The translations under genes were made by a program, and so were the position numbers. Source: Treponema sp. (GTDB taxonomy: Bacteria; Spirochaetota; Spirochaetia; Treponematales; Breznakiellaceae). From it: DNA of 35,366 bases. Below, piece after piece: positions 15,807 through 23,544 of the stretch; positions within the stretch are counted from its first letter, which is position 1; every line of letters begins with the position of its first letter. The notes beneath the pieces are model-generated. The model was given only the letters and a program-made list of their open reading frames with translations. It made no database searches and had not been told where the DNA came from. Where the stretch lies: positions 1-35,366 of the forward strand of contig JAISNI010000179.1 in NCBI GenBank assembly GCA_031276295.1, written 5' to 3'.

Positions 15807-16865
15807 TTAGGTCCTGTTCTTGCTCTGGGGATCAAAGGAATCCCGAAGGCCGTCCCCCAGGAAATTCATGGCAAAAAGAAAGGTGGTCATTGCCGCCGCC
15901 GGGGCGATGAGCAGCCAAGGGTAGAGTTCCATTCCCTTTACCCCCTCTGAAACCAAGGAACCCCAGGATGCCAGAGGAGCGGAAACGCCAAGCCCCAAAA
16001 AGGACAAAAAACTTTCGTTCATTATAAACGAGGGCAGGGAAAGGGTTGCGTATACGATGATGATTCCCAGAGTATTGGGGATAAGGTGGCTGCGGATAAT
16101 CCGGGGAGTGCCCGCCCCTACGGACTGGGCCGCCTGAACAAATTCGGCGTTTTTAAGGCTGATAATCTGCCCGCGCACCACCCGCGCGATGGTAAGCCAC
16201 GATACCAGGGCAATGGCCACAAAAAGGATAAAAACATTGCGTCCTATGATCGCCATCATGATGATAACCACCAGCATATAGGGCAGGCCGTACATAACGT
16301 CGACAAAGCGCATGATAAGGTTGTCGATACGGCCTCCGGCATAGCCGGCAACCGCGCCGAAAAAAATACCGATAAAAAGCGCCGTAATGGTACCGAGTAC
16401 GCCTATGCCTATGGAAATTCTCCCGCCGTAAATAACGCGGGAGAACACGTCCCGTCCAAGTATATCCGTACCCCATATATACACCCGTTTATGGAGGGGA
16501 TTTGTTTCAATATCGGCGCGCATTTCCTCAAGCTCCGTCCGTTCCGCCTCGTTGTATTCGGAACGGCCTTCCCGCTCCATGACGCGGGCAAGGTAGGCTT
16601 CCCTGGTCCGGAGCATAACCGTACCGGCGCTTTCCAGGGACGGGGGCAGGTATATATGCCTGATCTCCTGCCGTTCGTAGGGATAGATCGGCAAAAGGGG
16701 AGCGAAAATCGAAATGAAAATATAGACCAGGACTATGGTTAAACCGAAAACCGCCATCTTGTTTTTTTTAAGCCGTTTCCATGCGTCTTGGGTAAGGGAA
16801 ACAGGTTTTACATTCTGATTAAACTCGTTGAGCGCCGCGTCAACTTTTTTGCGCGAAAAGAGCAT
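15807..16865 (-). CDS. oppC: oligopeptide ABC transporter permease OppC
   Basis: 352 residues. Long N-terminal cytoplasmic stretch, first membrane segment (MAVFGLTIVLVYIFISIFAP), a charged extracytoplasmic insert of about 60 residues with many Arg and Glu, then the five-segment BPD_transp_1 core. The EAA-type loop is ARVVRGQIISLKNAEFVQAAQSVGAGTPRI, seen in part here. SD GGGGAGG. The insert between the first and second segments is longer than in E. coli OppC. Confidence 0.92.
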   Translation of the reverse strand: MLFSRKKVDAALNEFNQNVKPVSLTQDAWKRLKKNKMAVFGLTIVLVYIFISIFAPLLPIYPYERQEIRHIYLPPSLESAGTVMLRTREAYLARVMEREGRSEYNEAERTELEEMRADIETNPLHKRVYIWGTDILGRDVFSRVIYGGRISIGIGVLGTITALFIGIFFGAVAGYAGGRIDNLIMRFVDVMYGLPYMLVVIIMMAIIGRNVFILFVAIALVSWLTIARVVRGQIISLKNAEFVQAAQSVGAGTPRIIRSHLIPNTLGIIIVYATLSLPSFIMNESFLSFLGLGVSAPLASWGSLVSEGVKGMELYPWLLIAPAAAMTTFLFAMNFLGDGLRDSFDPQSKNRT

Positions 16866-16885
16866 AAGCCTCCCCCAGCGGGTTA

Positions 16886-17815
16886 TTATTTATATGATAT
16901 ACGCGGATCAAGGAATCCGTAAATAATATCCACAATAAAATTCATTACCACAAGGATACTTGAATATACAATGATCGTACCCATGATCAGGGTGTAATCG
17001 CGATTCAGCGCCGAGCGTACAAAAAAGGTGCCGAGACCGGGTACCAAAAAAATGCTTTCCACCACAACCGAGCCTGTAACAATACCCGCGCAGGCAGGCC
17101 CCAGGTAGCTTACCACGGGGAGGAGCGCACCCTTGAGGACATGCTTTACCATAATGACGGGCATGGAAAGCCCTTTCGCGCGGGCGGTACGGATGTAGTC
17201 TGAACGCAGGGTTTCTACGATGCTTGCGCGGGAAAGGCGGGCGATGTAGGCAAAATAGGGCATGGAAAGGGTAAAGGCGGGTAAAATCAGGGCGGCAAGT
17301 CCGTTCCGCCCGGTTATCCAGCCGGAGGTAGGGAGCCATTTCAACTTTACGGCGAAGATCAACATTAAAACAGGTCCGGCTACAAAGAGGGGTATTGAAA
17401 TCCCCATTACCGCCAGCGACATAGTGCTGTAATCCAAAGCGGAATTCTGCCTGAGCGCCGAAATGATGCCGACTGTTACGCCTGCTACCAGCGCGAAGGC
17501 AAGGGACGTAAGCCCCAGGATTATCGAATTGGGCAAACTCTGGGCGATAAGATCGTTTACCGTAAAATCTTTATTGGTAAACGAAGGGCCGAGGTCCCCA
17601 CGCAGCACATCGCCCAAAAAGCGCAGGTACTGCCGGGGCAGGCTCTCGTCCAAATGATATTTTTTGAGCAAATTTTCAAGGACGGCCTGGGGCACCTCTT
17701 TCTCGCTGGAAAAAGGGCCCCCCGGGGCAAGGCGCATCATAAAGAAACTCAGGGTAACGATAACAAACATCGTTGGAATGATACTTACCAGTCTCCGTAA
17801 AATGAACCGCCCCAT
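16886..17815 (-). CDS. oppB: oligopeptide ABC transporter permease OppB
   Basis: 309 residues, the usual OppB length. N-terminal MGRFILRRLVSIIPTMFVIV, periplasmic loop with FLGDVLRGDLGPSF, EAA loop RASIVETLRSDYIRTARAKG, and the C-terminal NRDYTLIMGTIIVYS segment. SD GGAG before the ATG. It begins 10 nt after the oppA stop. Confidence 0.93.
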   Translation of the reverse strand: MGRFILRRLVSIIPTMFVIVTLSFFMMRLAPGGPFSSEKEVPQAVLENLLKKYHLDESLPRQYLRFLGDVLRGDLGPSFTNKDFTVNDLIAQSLPNSIILGLTSLAFALVAGVTVGIISALRQNSALDYSTMSLAVMGISIPLFVAGPVLMLIFAVKLKWLPTSGWITGRNGLAALILPAFTLSMPYFAYIARLSRASIVETLRSDYIRTARAKGLSMPVIMVKHVLKGALLPVVSYLGPACAGIVTGSVVVESIFLVPGLGTFFVRSALNRDYTLIMGTIIVYSSILVVMNFIVDIIYGFLDPRISYK

Positions 17816-17825
17816 AGCCCGCTCC

Positions 17826-19421
17826 TTACTTCCGCTTTATACCGACCCAGGGGTGAACATCCTGCGGATTGGTCCACCAGCCGTCCCATTTGTCCAGATC
17901 GATGATGTTCTGGGACACATAGTAGTAGATGGGGATGATGGCCTGATCGCGGGTAACGGCGATTTCCTCGGCCTGGTGCAGTATATTGTCCCGTTCCGCC
18001 CCGCCGGGGAGTTCGGACGCCCGCCTGATAAGCCGGTCGTATTCGGGATCGCTGTAGTGGCCGTCGTTATTGCCGCCGTCGGTGATGAGGAGGTCAAGGA
18101 AGTTCTGCGCGTCGGGATAATCGGCAATCCAGCCGGCCCGGCCCAGTTCCATACGGCTTGTTTTCCGTTCCTCAAGGAAGGTTGCCCATTCAAGGTTCTG
18201 GAGGGTTACGTTGACGCCGAGGGTGTTCTTCCATACCTGTTGCAGGTATTCAGCGATAACCTTATGGCTGTCCAGCGTATTGTAGATAATGGTGAAAGTC
18301 GGCAATCCCCTGCCGTCAGGATACCCTGCTTCGGCCAGGAGCCGTTTTGCGGTGGCAACATCGTAACCGGTACCGGTTGCGGGCTTATACTCGCCGATGG
18401 GCGGCGCCAAGGCAAAGGCGGGTACCTGACCGCCCTTCACTACCCGGTCTATAAGTTCCTGGCGGTTAAAGGACATGGACAGAGCCTTGCGGATCCGCAC
18501 ATCCTTGAGGATGGGGTGGTTGACGTTCACATAGTAGAAATAAGAACCCAACTGGGTGGCAACATGGTAGTCTTTGGTGAGTTTAAGTTCGTCGATGAGC
18601 GCCAGGGGAATGTTGGTACTCCAGTCAATTTCGCCGTTTTTGAATGCCTGATATGCGGTGTTGGTATCCTCAATGGGGAGGAAGGTTATCTTGGTCAGGA
18701 ACACGTTTGCCTTGTTCCAGTACTTATCGTTGGGAACCACCACGAGGCGGTCATTGGGGATCCATTCCTGAAGGACAAAGGGGCCGTTGCTGACGATGTT
18801 TTCTTTTTTGATCCAGTCGTCGCCGTATTTCTGAATGGTGTGCATGGGCAACGGGGAGAACGCGTAGTGGGCAAACATATCAAGGGCATAGGGAACGTTT
18901 CCGACCAGCGTTACCTCAAAGGTGTTGGGGTTTACCGCACGAATTGCCACATCCGAAGGCTTGCCGCCCTTGGTGTTGTAGAGATCGGCGCCTTTAACGA
19001 CCATGCCCGGCATATACGCGTATTTGGAACCGGTGGTGGGGTTCAGGTGGTGGAGCCAGGAATCCACGATGGTCTGGGCCGTAATCGGCGTACCATCGCT
19101 CCAGGTGATACCGCTACGGATCTTAAAGGTGATAACAGAGCCGTCCGGGCTAATGGTCCAGCTTTCCGCGACTCCGGGAACCGCCTTGTTCGTTTTGGGA
19201 TCATGGCCCACAAGCCCTTCAAAGAGAGCCTTGTAGACCCGGTGTTCGGGTACGCCCTCGATCTGGCTTGGGTCAATGGACTGGATCTCCGTCCCGTTCC
19301 CGATAATAAATTCCATCGGCGCCTTTCCGCCTGACGGGGTACGACCCTGCTGGCCGCCGGCGGCAAAGAGGGCGGATACGGCAAGCAGTACGCATAGAAC
19401 AACTAAAAGACCTTTTTTCAT
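17826..19421 (-). CDS. oppA: oligopeptide-binding protein OppA (SBP family 5)
   Basis: 531 residues. Signal MKKGLLVVLCVLLAVSALFAA with no Cys at the cleavage point, so the protein looks like a signal peptidase I substrate (free periplasmic) rather than a lipoprotein. The SBP_bac_5 pattern is clear: EPHR-like PEHRVYKALFEGLVGHDPKT, a WSDGTPITAQTIVDSWLHHL block, DVRIRKALSMSFNRQELIDR, and the C-terminal tail WVGIKRK. It captures peptides for OppBCDF. First gene of the operon with a strong promoter and SD (GGAGG). Confidence 0.93.
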   Translation of the reverse strand: MKKGLLVVLCVLLAVSALFAAGGQQGRTPSGGKAPMEFIIGNGTEIQSIDPSQIEGVPEHRVYKALFEGLVGHDPKTNKAVPGVAESWTISPDGSVITFKIRSGITWSDGTPITAQTIVDSWLHHLNPTTGSKYAYMPGMVVKGADLYNTKGGKPSDVAIRAVNPNTFEVTLVGNVPYALDMFAHYAFSPLPMHTIQKYGDDWIKKENIVSNGPFVLQEWIPNDRLVVVPNDKYWNKANVFLTKITFLPIEDTNTAYQAFKNGEIDWSTNIPLALIDELKLTKDYHVATQLGSYFYYVNVNHPILKDVRIRKALSMSFNRQELIDRVVKGGQVPAFALAPPIGEYKPATGTGYDVATAKRLLAEAGYPDGRGLPTFTIIYNTLDSHKVIAEYLQQVWKNTLGVNVTLQNLEWATFLEERKTSRMELGRAGWIADYPDAQNFLDLLITDGGNNDGHYSDPEYDRLIRRASELPGGAERDNILHQAEEIAVTRDQAIIPIYYYVSQNIIDLDKWDGWWTNPQDVHPWVGIKRK

Positions 19422-19451
19422 TCAAAACCTCCAAATTAAAAAGATTATAAT

Positions 19452-19480
19452 AGTATAGGTAAGGTTTCCATAAAATACAA
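19452..19480 (-). promoter_or_regulatory. opp operon promoter
   Basis: Minus strand -35 TTGTAT (19475-19480), 17-bp spacer, -10 TATACT (19452-19457). The oppA ATG (19421) lies 30 nt downstream of the -10, with SD GGAGG between. Confidence 0.65.
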
Positions 19481-19512
19481 GTAGGTAAAGCAGCAGTTTG
19501 TTGCATTTTTGG

Positions 19513-19542
19513 GGTTTTTTTGTATATTTATACAAAAAAACC
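19513..19542. repeat. perfect 30-bp inverted repeat upstream of oppA
   Basis: Two perfect 14-bp arms (GGTTTTTTTGTATA and its complement) around a TT centre. It lies 33 bp upstream of the opp -35 box. The TTTGTATA..TATACAAA core looks like a dimeric repressor operator. Too AT-rich in the stem base to be a normal terminator. Confidence 0.6.
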
Positions 19543-19652
19543 GATTATCGGGGCTGCGCGGACTTTAAGTCCGACGGCAGTTTGCATAGTGAAGGTTTTA
19601 AGAAATTATCTTGCCTGTTTGTCTTTGAACAATGTTTCCATAAATAGTGGTG

Positions 19653-20036
19653 TTAAGATAATTCTTGTGCTACAAGTAAATATTCACCGTCTTCTAATTT
19701 TTTTGCCGAATCAAGGAGGGTGTTACCGTCAATAAAAGCGGGCGTTTTTTTATGATAGATTTCTTCAAAAATTCTATTTCCCCTTTTATATTCTTCTTTA
19801 GACAGAAAATTTATCAAGTCCGTGTTTGTTAATTTAATAACAAAAGTGCCCCAATCCGTTTGTTTCGTATTTTCGTTGTGGTGAAGCACTTGGTGAACAA
19901 TGTCGTCATATAGTTCATATATCCTTACCGAAGGGCTTATTGGTTTTGGAGCGTATTGACTATCACCATTTGGATTTTCGATAGTGTAATCAAATTCATT
20001 GTCTTTTAAGTTAGAAATATAAACATGTACTTTCAT
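19653..20036 (-). CDS. AT-rich orphan gene, function unknown
   Basis: 127 residues from the ATG at 20034-20036, chosen for its SD (AGGTGGG, 7 nt away); a longer frame exists upstream but has no SD. The protein is soluble, acidic and rich in Asn/Asp/Tyr/Lys (MKVHVYISNLKDNEFDYTIE). It has no signal peptide or membrane segment. VRIYELYDDIVHQVLHH and GTFVIKLTNTDLINFLSKEE look like a small alpha/beta fold. Its codon use is much more AT-rich than its neighbours, which suggests recent transfer, for example as an immunity or anti-phage type protein, but no family is recognised. Confidence 0.7.
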   Translation of the reverse strand: MKVHVYISNLKDNEFDYTIENPNGDSQYAPKPISPSVRIYELYDDIVHQVLHHNENTKQTDWGTFVIKLTNTDLINFLSKEEYKRGNRIFEEIYHKKTPAFIDGNTLLDSAKKLEDGEYLLVAQELS

Positions 20037-20121
20037 AATGATACCCACCTTATGATATTTATTCGGAAAAAGCAACCTGCGAGACTGGAAATGTAAGTCC
20101 GCGGATCTGCTCCTGGGTTCT

Positions 20122-21087
20122 TCATTTCTTCCGCATTAAAAGTCTTCCCATGATAGCACACATGGATTGCTGGAAGATGATCCCCATGACGGCGGGAAGC
20201 GCGGCTCCCGGCGGAAAGTATTCAATGGCTATGGTCATTGCCGCCGTCGTGTTGCGCAGCCCCGATGCAAAAAAGACGGAAGCCTGTTTTTCATAGTTCA
20301 GGCGGCTTACAAGGCCGGCAAGTTTTGCCAGGAGGAATCCAAGGCAGGTAAAGCAGATGCAGCAGATGACGATGATCCATATTCGGAGGCTTTCAAAGTG
20401 TATCTGGGGAGCGACAGCCGCGGAATTGGCGGCGATAACGCAGAGTATGCAGATTTTGCTAAAGGGCGTCAGGTAGGGGCAGACCGCGTCAGGTATCCTG
20501 CCCCCGCTTATTTCGTTTGCGCCTACACCGACGACCGTTGGGATAACCACCATCAGAATAAGCGAAAGGATCATGCCGCCGGCATTGAAGATCACCGACG
20601 CACCCAGGAGCAGGGATACCGTAGCGGGGGCGGCAAACGGCGACACCAGCGTGTCCAGCAGGATAAGCGCAAGGGACAGGGCGGGATCGCCGTGAAAAAT
20701 GGAACTCCAGACAAAGCCGGTTACGGCGGTCGGCGTTGCATAAAGCAGGATATAGCCGGAAATGATCTCCGTATCATTACGGAAGGCGATCCTTGAAATC
20801 AAGAGTACCAGTACAGGCATAATAGTGTGGGCGGAAATAAAGAACAGCAGCAACGGCAGCGGGTTTTTAAGAACCGCCCCCATTTCCCGCGTGCGCAGTT
20901 TTAAGGCGCCGGAAAGCGTCATAAGGCTGAAAAGCCAGGGAGCTAAGGGCCGCAGCAGAATAAAAAACTTCGGGAAGAAAATGCCCAGCCCGGCGCCCAC
21001 CGGCGTGAGGAGCGGTATCATACGTTCAAGTTTTTGGTTTACAAGTACGGCAATCTCGACGGCGGTTCTCGTATGCGGCATAATCAT
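20122..21087 (-). CDS. bile acid:sodium symporter family (BASS) transporter
   Basis: About 321 residues with nine to ten hydrophobic segments and little soluble sequence. LFSLMTLSGALKLRTREM, the polar break IISGYILLYATPTAVTGFVW, and ASVFFASGLRNTTAAMTIAIEYFPPGAALP (seen in part) match the two crossed helix breaks of the BASS/YocS fold. It should import an organic anion with sodium; the substrate cannot be read from sequence. The first ATG is at 21087, but a TATAAT box lies only 2 nt before it and 8 nt before a second ATG at 21081, and there is no SD. Start may be 21081, nearly leaderless. Confidence 0.8.
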   Translation of the reverse strand: MIMPHTRTAVEIAVLVNQKLERMIPLLTPVGAGLGIFFPKFFILLRPLAPWLFSLMTLSGALKLRTREMGAVLKNPLPLLLFFISAHTIMPVLVLLISRIAFRNDTEIISGYILLYATPTAVTGFVWSSIFHGDPALSLALILLDTLVSPFAAPATVSLLLGASVIFNAGGMILSLILMVVIPTVVGVGANEISGGRIPDAVCPYLTPFSKICILCVIAANSAAVAPQIHFESLRIWIIVICCICFTCLGFLLAKLAGLVSRLNYEKQASVFFASGLRNTTAAMTIAIEYFPPGAALPAVMGIIFQQSMCAIMGRLLMRKK

Positions 21088-21130
21088 TCATTATAAACGA
21101 GAGAAAAGAAAATGGATAGTCGATATATGA

Positions 21131-22522
21131 TCAAGCCAGCCTGAAATTGTGTTTACCGCCCTTCTTTACCGCATACATGGCCGTATCTGCCGCCCGGATA
21201 AATTCCTCCGCCTCACGCTCCCCGTCGGGGATAAGAACCGCCCCTATGCTGATACCGCAGAGCCCTTCGTGTGTATGCAACTGCCACTTATGGGAGAAAC
21301 GTTCCAGGATCGTATCCTTTATACGGAACAGTTCCTCCTTCGTCTTGTTGCGGGCTATGACGGCAAATTCATCACCGCCATATCGGTAGGGCGTACCTAT
21401 CAGATATTCGTTTTCGCACAGATACCCCGCGATACAGCAGAGGAGGGCATCCCCTTCCATGTGGCCCATGTCATCATTGATATGCTTAAAATCGTCAAGG
21501 TCCATAAAGAGAAGATAGCCGGTAGTACCTTGATCCCTCATGGAAGTTATGGCCGTTCTTAAATCGTCTATAAATTTACGCCGGTTATAGAGGCTCGTAA
21601 GGGAATCATGCTCCGCCAAACGGTGGATAAGTTCCTCATTCTTCTTATTTTCGGTGATGTTGATACTGCTGGACAGATGCACAAGCCGTCCGTCTACCCA
21701 GCGGAAGACGGTGTTGAGAACCCTGAACCACGCGCCGTCCAAAGGGCGCTGCCAGTCCCTGTTTATAGTCCCGGCCGGGTTGCCGTCCTTGTCGAGCAAT
21801 TTGTCCTTGACGCACTGAGGGCACGTCCCCAATGCTTCGGGGGAAAAGACATCCCGGCAGTATTTGCCCAGAAGATTGCCGCCGTAAGTATCGGATATGG
21901 ATTTATTGACAAAGAGGATTTCTCCCGTAGAAAAATCGTTTACATATATTTCAATGCCGGAGTTATCCAGAATACTCTGCATAGAAATTCGGGACAGTTC
22001 CAGACGTTTCTGGTAGACCCGCGTCTTGATATGCCCGGCCAGGACAGAAAGTACCGCATCGGTATCGTCTATTTCCTTCTTGGAAAGGCGTATGGGGCGG
22101 CGCCTGTCCATCATGCCTACAAAGGCGACGGGATTCTTATTTTCAAAGATCACCGGAACCATGACGAGGGTTTGCGCGGAGAATATTTTGAGAAATTTTG
22201 CACCCAGGGTATTCTGCCGTGTGTTAAGGTATATAATTACCCCCGTCTGCCGGATCATCTTATCCAGTTCCTGCTCGTCAAGAACATCATTAAGGCTAAA
22301 TTCATCAATAAGGTTTATTTCATAACCGAGGTAGTGCTCGCAGAGATGGAATATCTGACCGCTATCCGCTTCATATACGAACCCGCAAAAAAAACCAAAA
22401 AAATTACAGGTTTCTTTTAAAATACCCGATATAGATTGATAAGGGTCCTTATATGCTCCGAGCTGTCTGAAAATACGGACAAACAGATCCTTTTCCTGTT
22501 CATCCATAAGATGATCGTCCAC
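21131..22522 (-). CDS. diguanylate cyclase with GAF-like and PAS domains
   Basis: 463 residues. GTG start (22520-22522) with a strong SD (AGGAGGG). N-terminal about 10-165 is a GAF-like sensor; 178-290 is a PAS-like domain (ILDNSGIEIYVNDFSTGEIL) with a CXXC (CPQC, about 234-237) that could bind metal or sense redox. The GGDEF domain starts at HDSLTSLYNRRKF, and the active site is GGDEF (382-386), intact. There is no RxxD inhibitory site before it, so product inhibition may be absent. It makes c-di-GMP in the cytosol. Divergent from the HAD gene; partner in function to the HD-GYP protein at 6060. Confidence 0.9.
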   Translation of the reverse strand: MDDHLMDEQEKDLFVRIFRQLGAYKDPYQSISGILKETCNFFGFFCGFVYEADSGQIFHLCEHYLGYEINLIDEFSLNDVLDEQELDKMIRQTGVIIYLNTRQNTLGAKFLKIFSAQTLVMVPVIFENKNPVAFVGMMDRRRPIRLSKKEIDDTDAVLSVLAGHIKTRVYQKRLELSRISMQSILDNSGIEIYVNDFSTGEILFVNKSISDTYGGNLLGKYCRDVFSPEALGTCPQCVKDKLLDKDGNPAGTINRDWQRPLDGAWFRVLNTVFRWVDGRLVHLSSSINITENKKNEELIHRLAEHDSLTSLYNRRKFIDDLRTAITSMRDQGTTGYLLFMDLDDFKHINDDMGHMEGDALLCCIAGYLCENEYLIGTPYRYGGDEFAVIARNKTKEELFRIKDTILERFSHKWQLHTHEGLCGISIGAVLIPDGEREAEEFIRAADTAMYAVKKGGKHNFRLA

Positions 22523-22640
22523 GGCACATCCCTCCTCTTCTTATTCAATCGGCACAAACAAAATAAAATTTAAACAAAAACCACAAGTATGTTCAATAAT
22601 AATATTATAGCTTTATAGTTACCTTTTTTCCATTTTTTTG

Positions 22641-22646
22641 TATAAT
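22641..22646 (+). promoter_or_regulatory. -10 box of the HAD gene, almost on the start codon
   Basis: TATAAT at 22641-22646 with ATG at 22653, leaving AGGGGA between. Transcription would begin at or next to the A of ATG. The -35 region is weak (GTTACC at 17 bp). Confidence 0.45.
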
Positions 22647-22652
22647 AGGGGA

Positions 22653-23453
22653 ATGAAAGCGCTATCAGAGATGACAGGAGATGAAGCGCGCGCGCTGCGC
22701 TTCATCCTTATGGATATAGACGATACCTTAACGCGGGAGGGGAAGCTCCTTGCCTCTTCCTACACCGCGCTGTGGCGGCTGAGGGAAGCGGGGTTCAAGG
22801 TGATCCCCGTTACCGGCAGGCCGGCCGGCTGGTGCGATCTTATTGCCCGTGAATGGCCGGTTGACGGGGTTGTAGGGGAGAATGGCGCGTTTGTGTTCTG
22901 GGAGGAGCGCAATTCGCGGGGGAAGCCGGTGTTAAAGGCTGAATACCACCCCCAGGCCGTGCGTAACGATCACCCCGCTCTGGCGCGTATCAAAGAGCGG
23001 GCCCTGGCGGAGGTCCCCGGCTTGCGTCAGGCCAAGGATCAGTTTGCGCGGCTCTTTGATCTGGCCCTGGATTTTGCCGAGGAGGATCCGGTATTGCCCC
23101 TGGAAACGGCTGAACGGGTTAAGACTATCGCGTGCGAGGAAGGCGCGACGGCAAAGGTTTCGTCCATTCATGTAAATATATGGATGGGAATGTACGACAA
23201 ACTTTCAATGGCGGAAAAATTTCTTAAAAGCCGTTTCGGTTGGGAAAGCAGTACGGGGGACCGCCAGGTGCTCTTTGCCGGAGATTCCCCCAACGACGAG
23301 CCTATGTTCGCCCGCTTTCCGCTGGCCTGCGGCGTGGCCAACGTCCTCCGGTACGGCGGCCTTATCAGGCAGCTTCCGGCCTTTATCGCATCCCGCGAAT
23401 GCGGCGACGGTTTTGCCGAAATTGTCCGTACTATTCTTGAAAAGCGCAGGTGA
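22653..23453 (+). CDS. HAD-superfamily phosphatase, type IIB (Cof/MPGP-like)
   Basis: 266 residues from the ATG at 22653; an upstream TTG in frame is part of the -10 box. Motif I LMDIDDTLTREG (DxDxT), motif II VIPVTGRP, motif III Lys in MYDKLSMAEKFL, motif IV FAGDSPNDEPMF. A C2-type cap lies between. Family members remove phosphate from sugar phosphates or mannosyl-3-phosphoglycerate; the substrate cannot be set. Divergent from the diguanylate cyclase, convergent with the hybrid kinase. Confidence 0.87.
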   Translation: MKALSEMTGDEARALRFILMDIDDTLTREGKLLASSYTALWRLREAGFKVIPVTGRPAGWCDLIAREWPVDGVVGENGAFVFWEERNSRGKPVLKAEYHPQAVRNDHPALARIKERALAEVPGLRQAKDQFARLFDLALDFAEEDPVLPLETAERVKTIACEEGATAKVSSIHVNIWMGMYDKLSMAEKFLKSRFGWESSTGDRQVLFAGDSPNDEPMFARFPLACGVANVLRYGGLIRQLPAFIASRECGDGFAEIVRTILEKRR

Positions 23454-23544
23454 GTCTGCGGGAGACCGTTCCGCAGGCGGGGCGGAGGCGTCTTGAGCCT
23501 GCCGAACCCCGGCGGGCATACAGGGCGTTCCCCGCCCGCCCGGT

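Noticed and set aside
15793-15835. Longer N-terminus for OppD
   Set aside because: The upstream start lies inside oppC and has no SD, while AGGAGG precedes the ATG at 15793.
17664-19334. Long plus-strand open frame of 556 codons opposite oppA and oppB
   Set aside because: It mirrors two strongly recognised genes, has no SD and no family features; long antisense frames are common in GC-rich genes.
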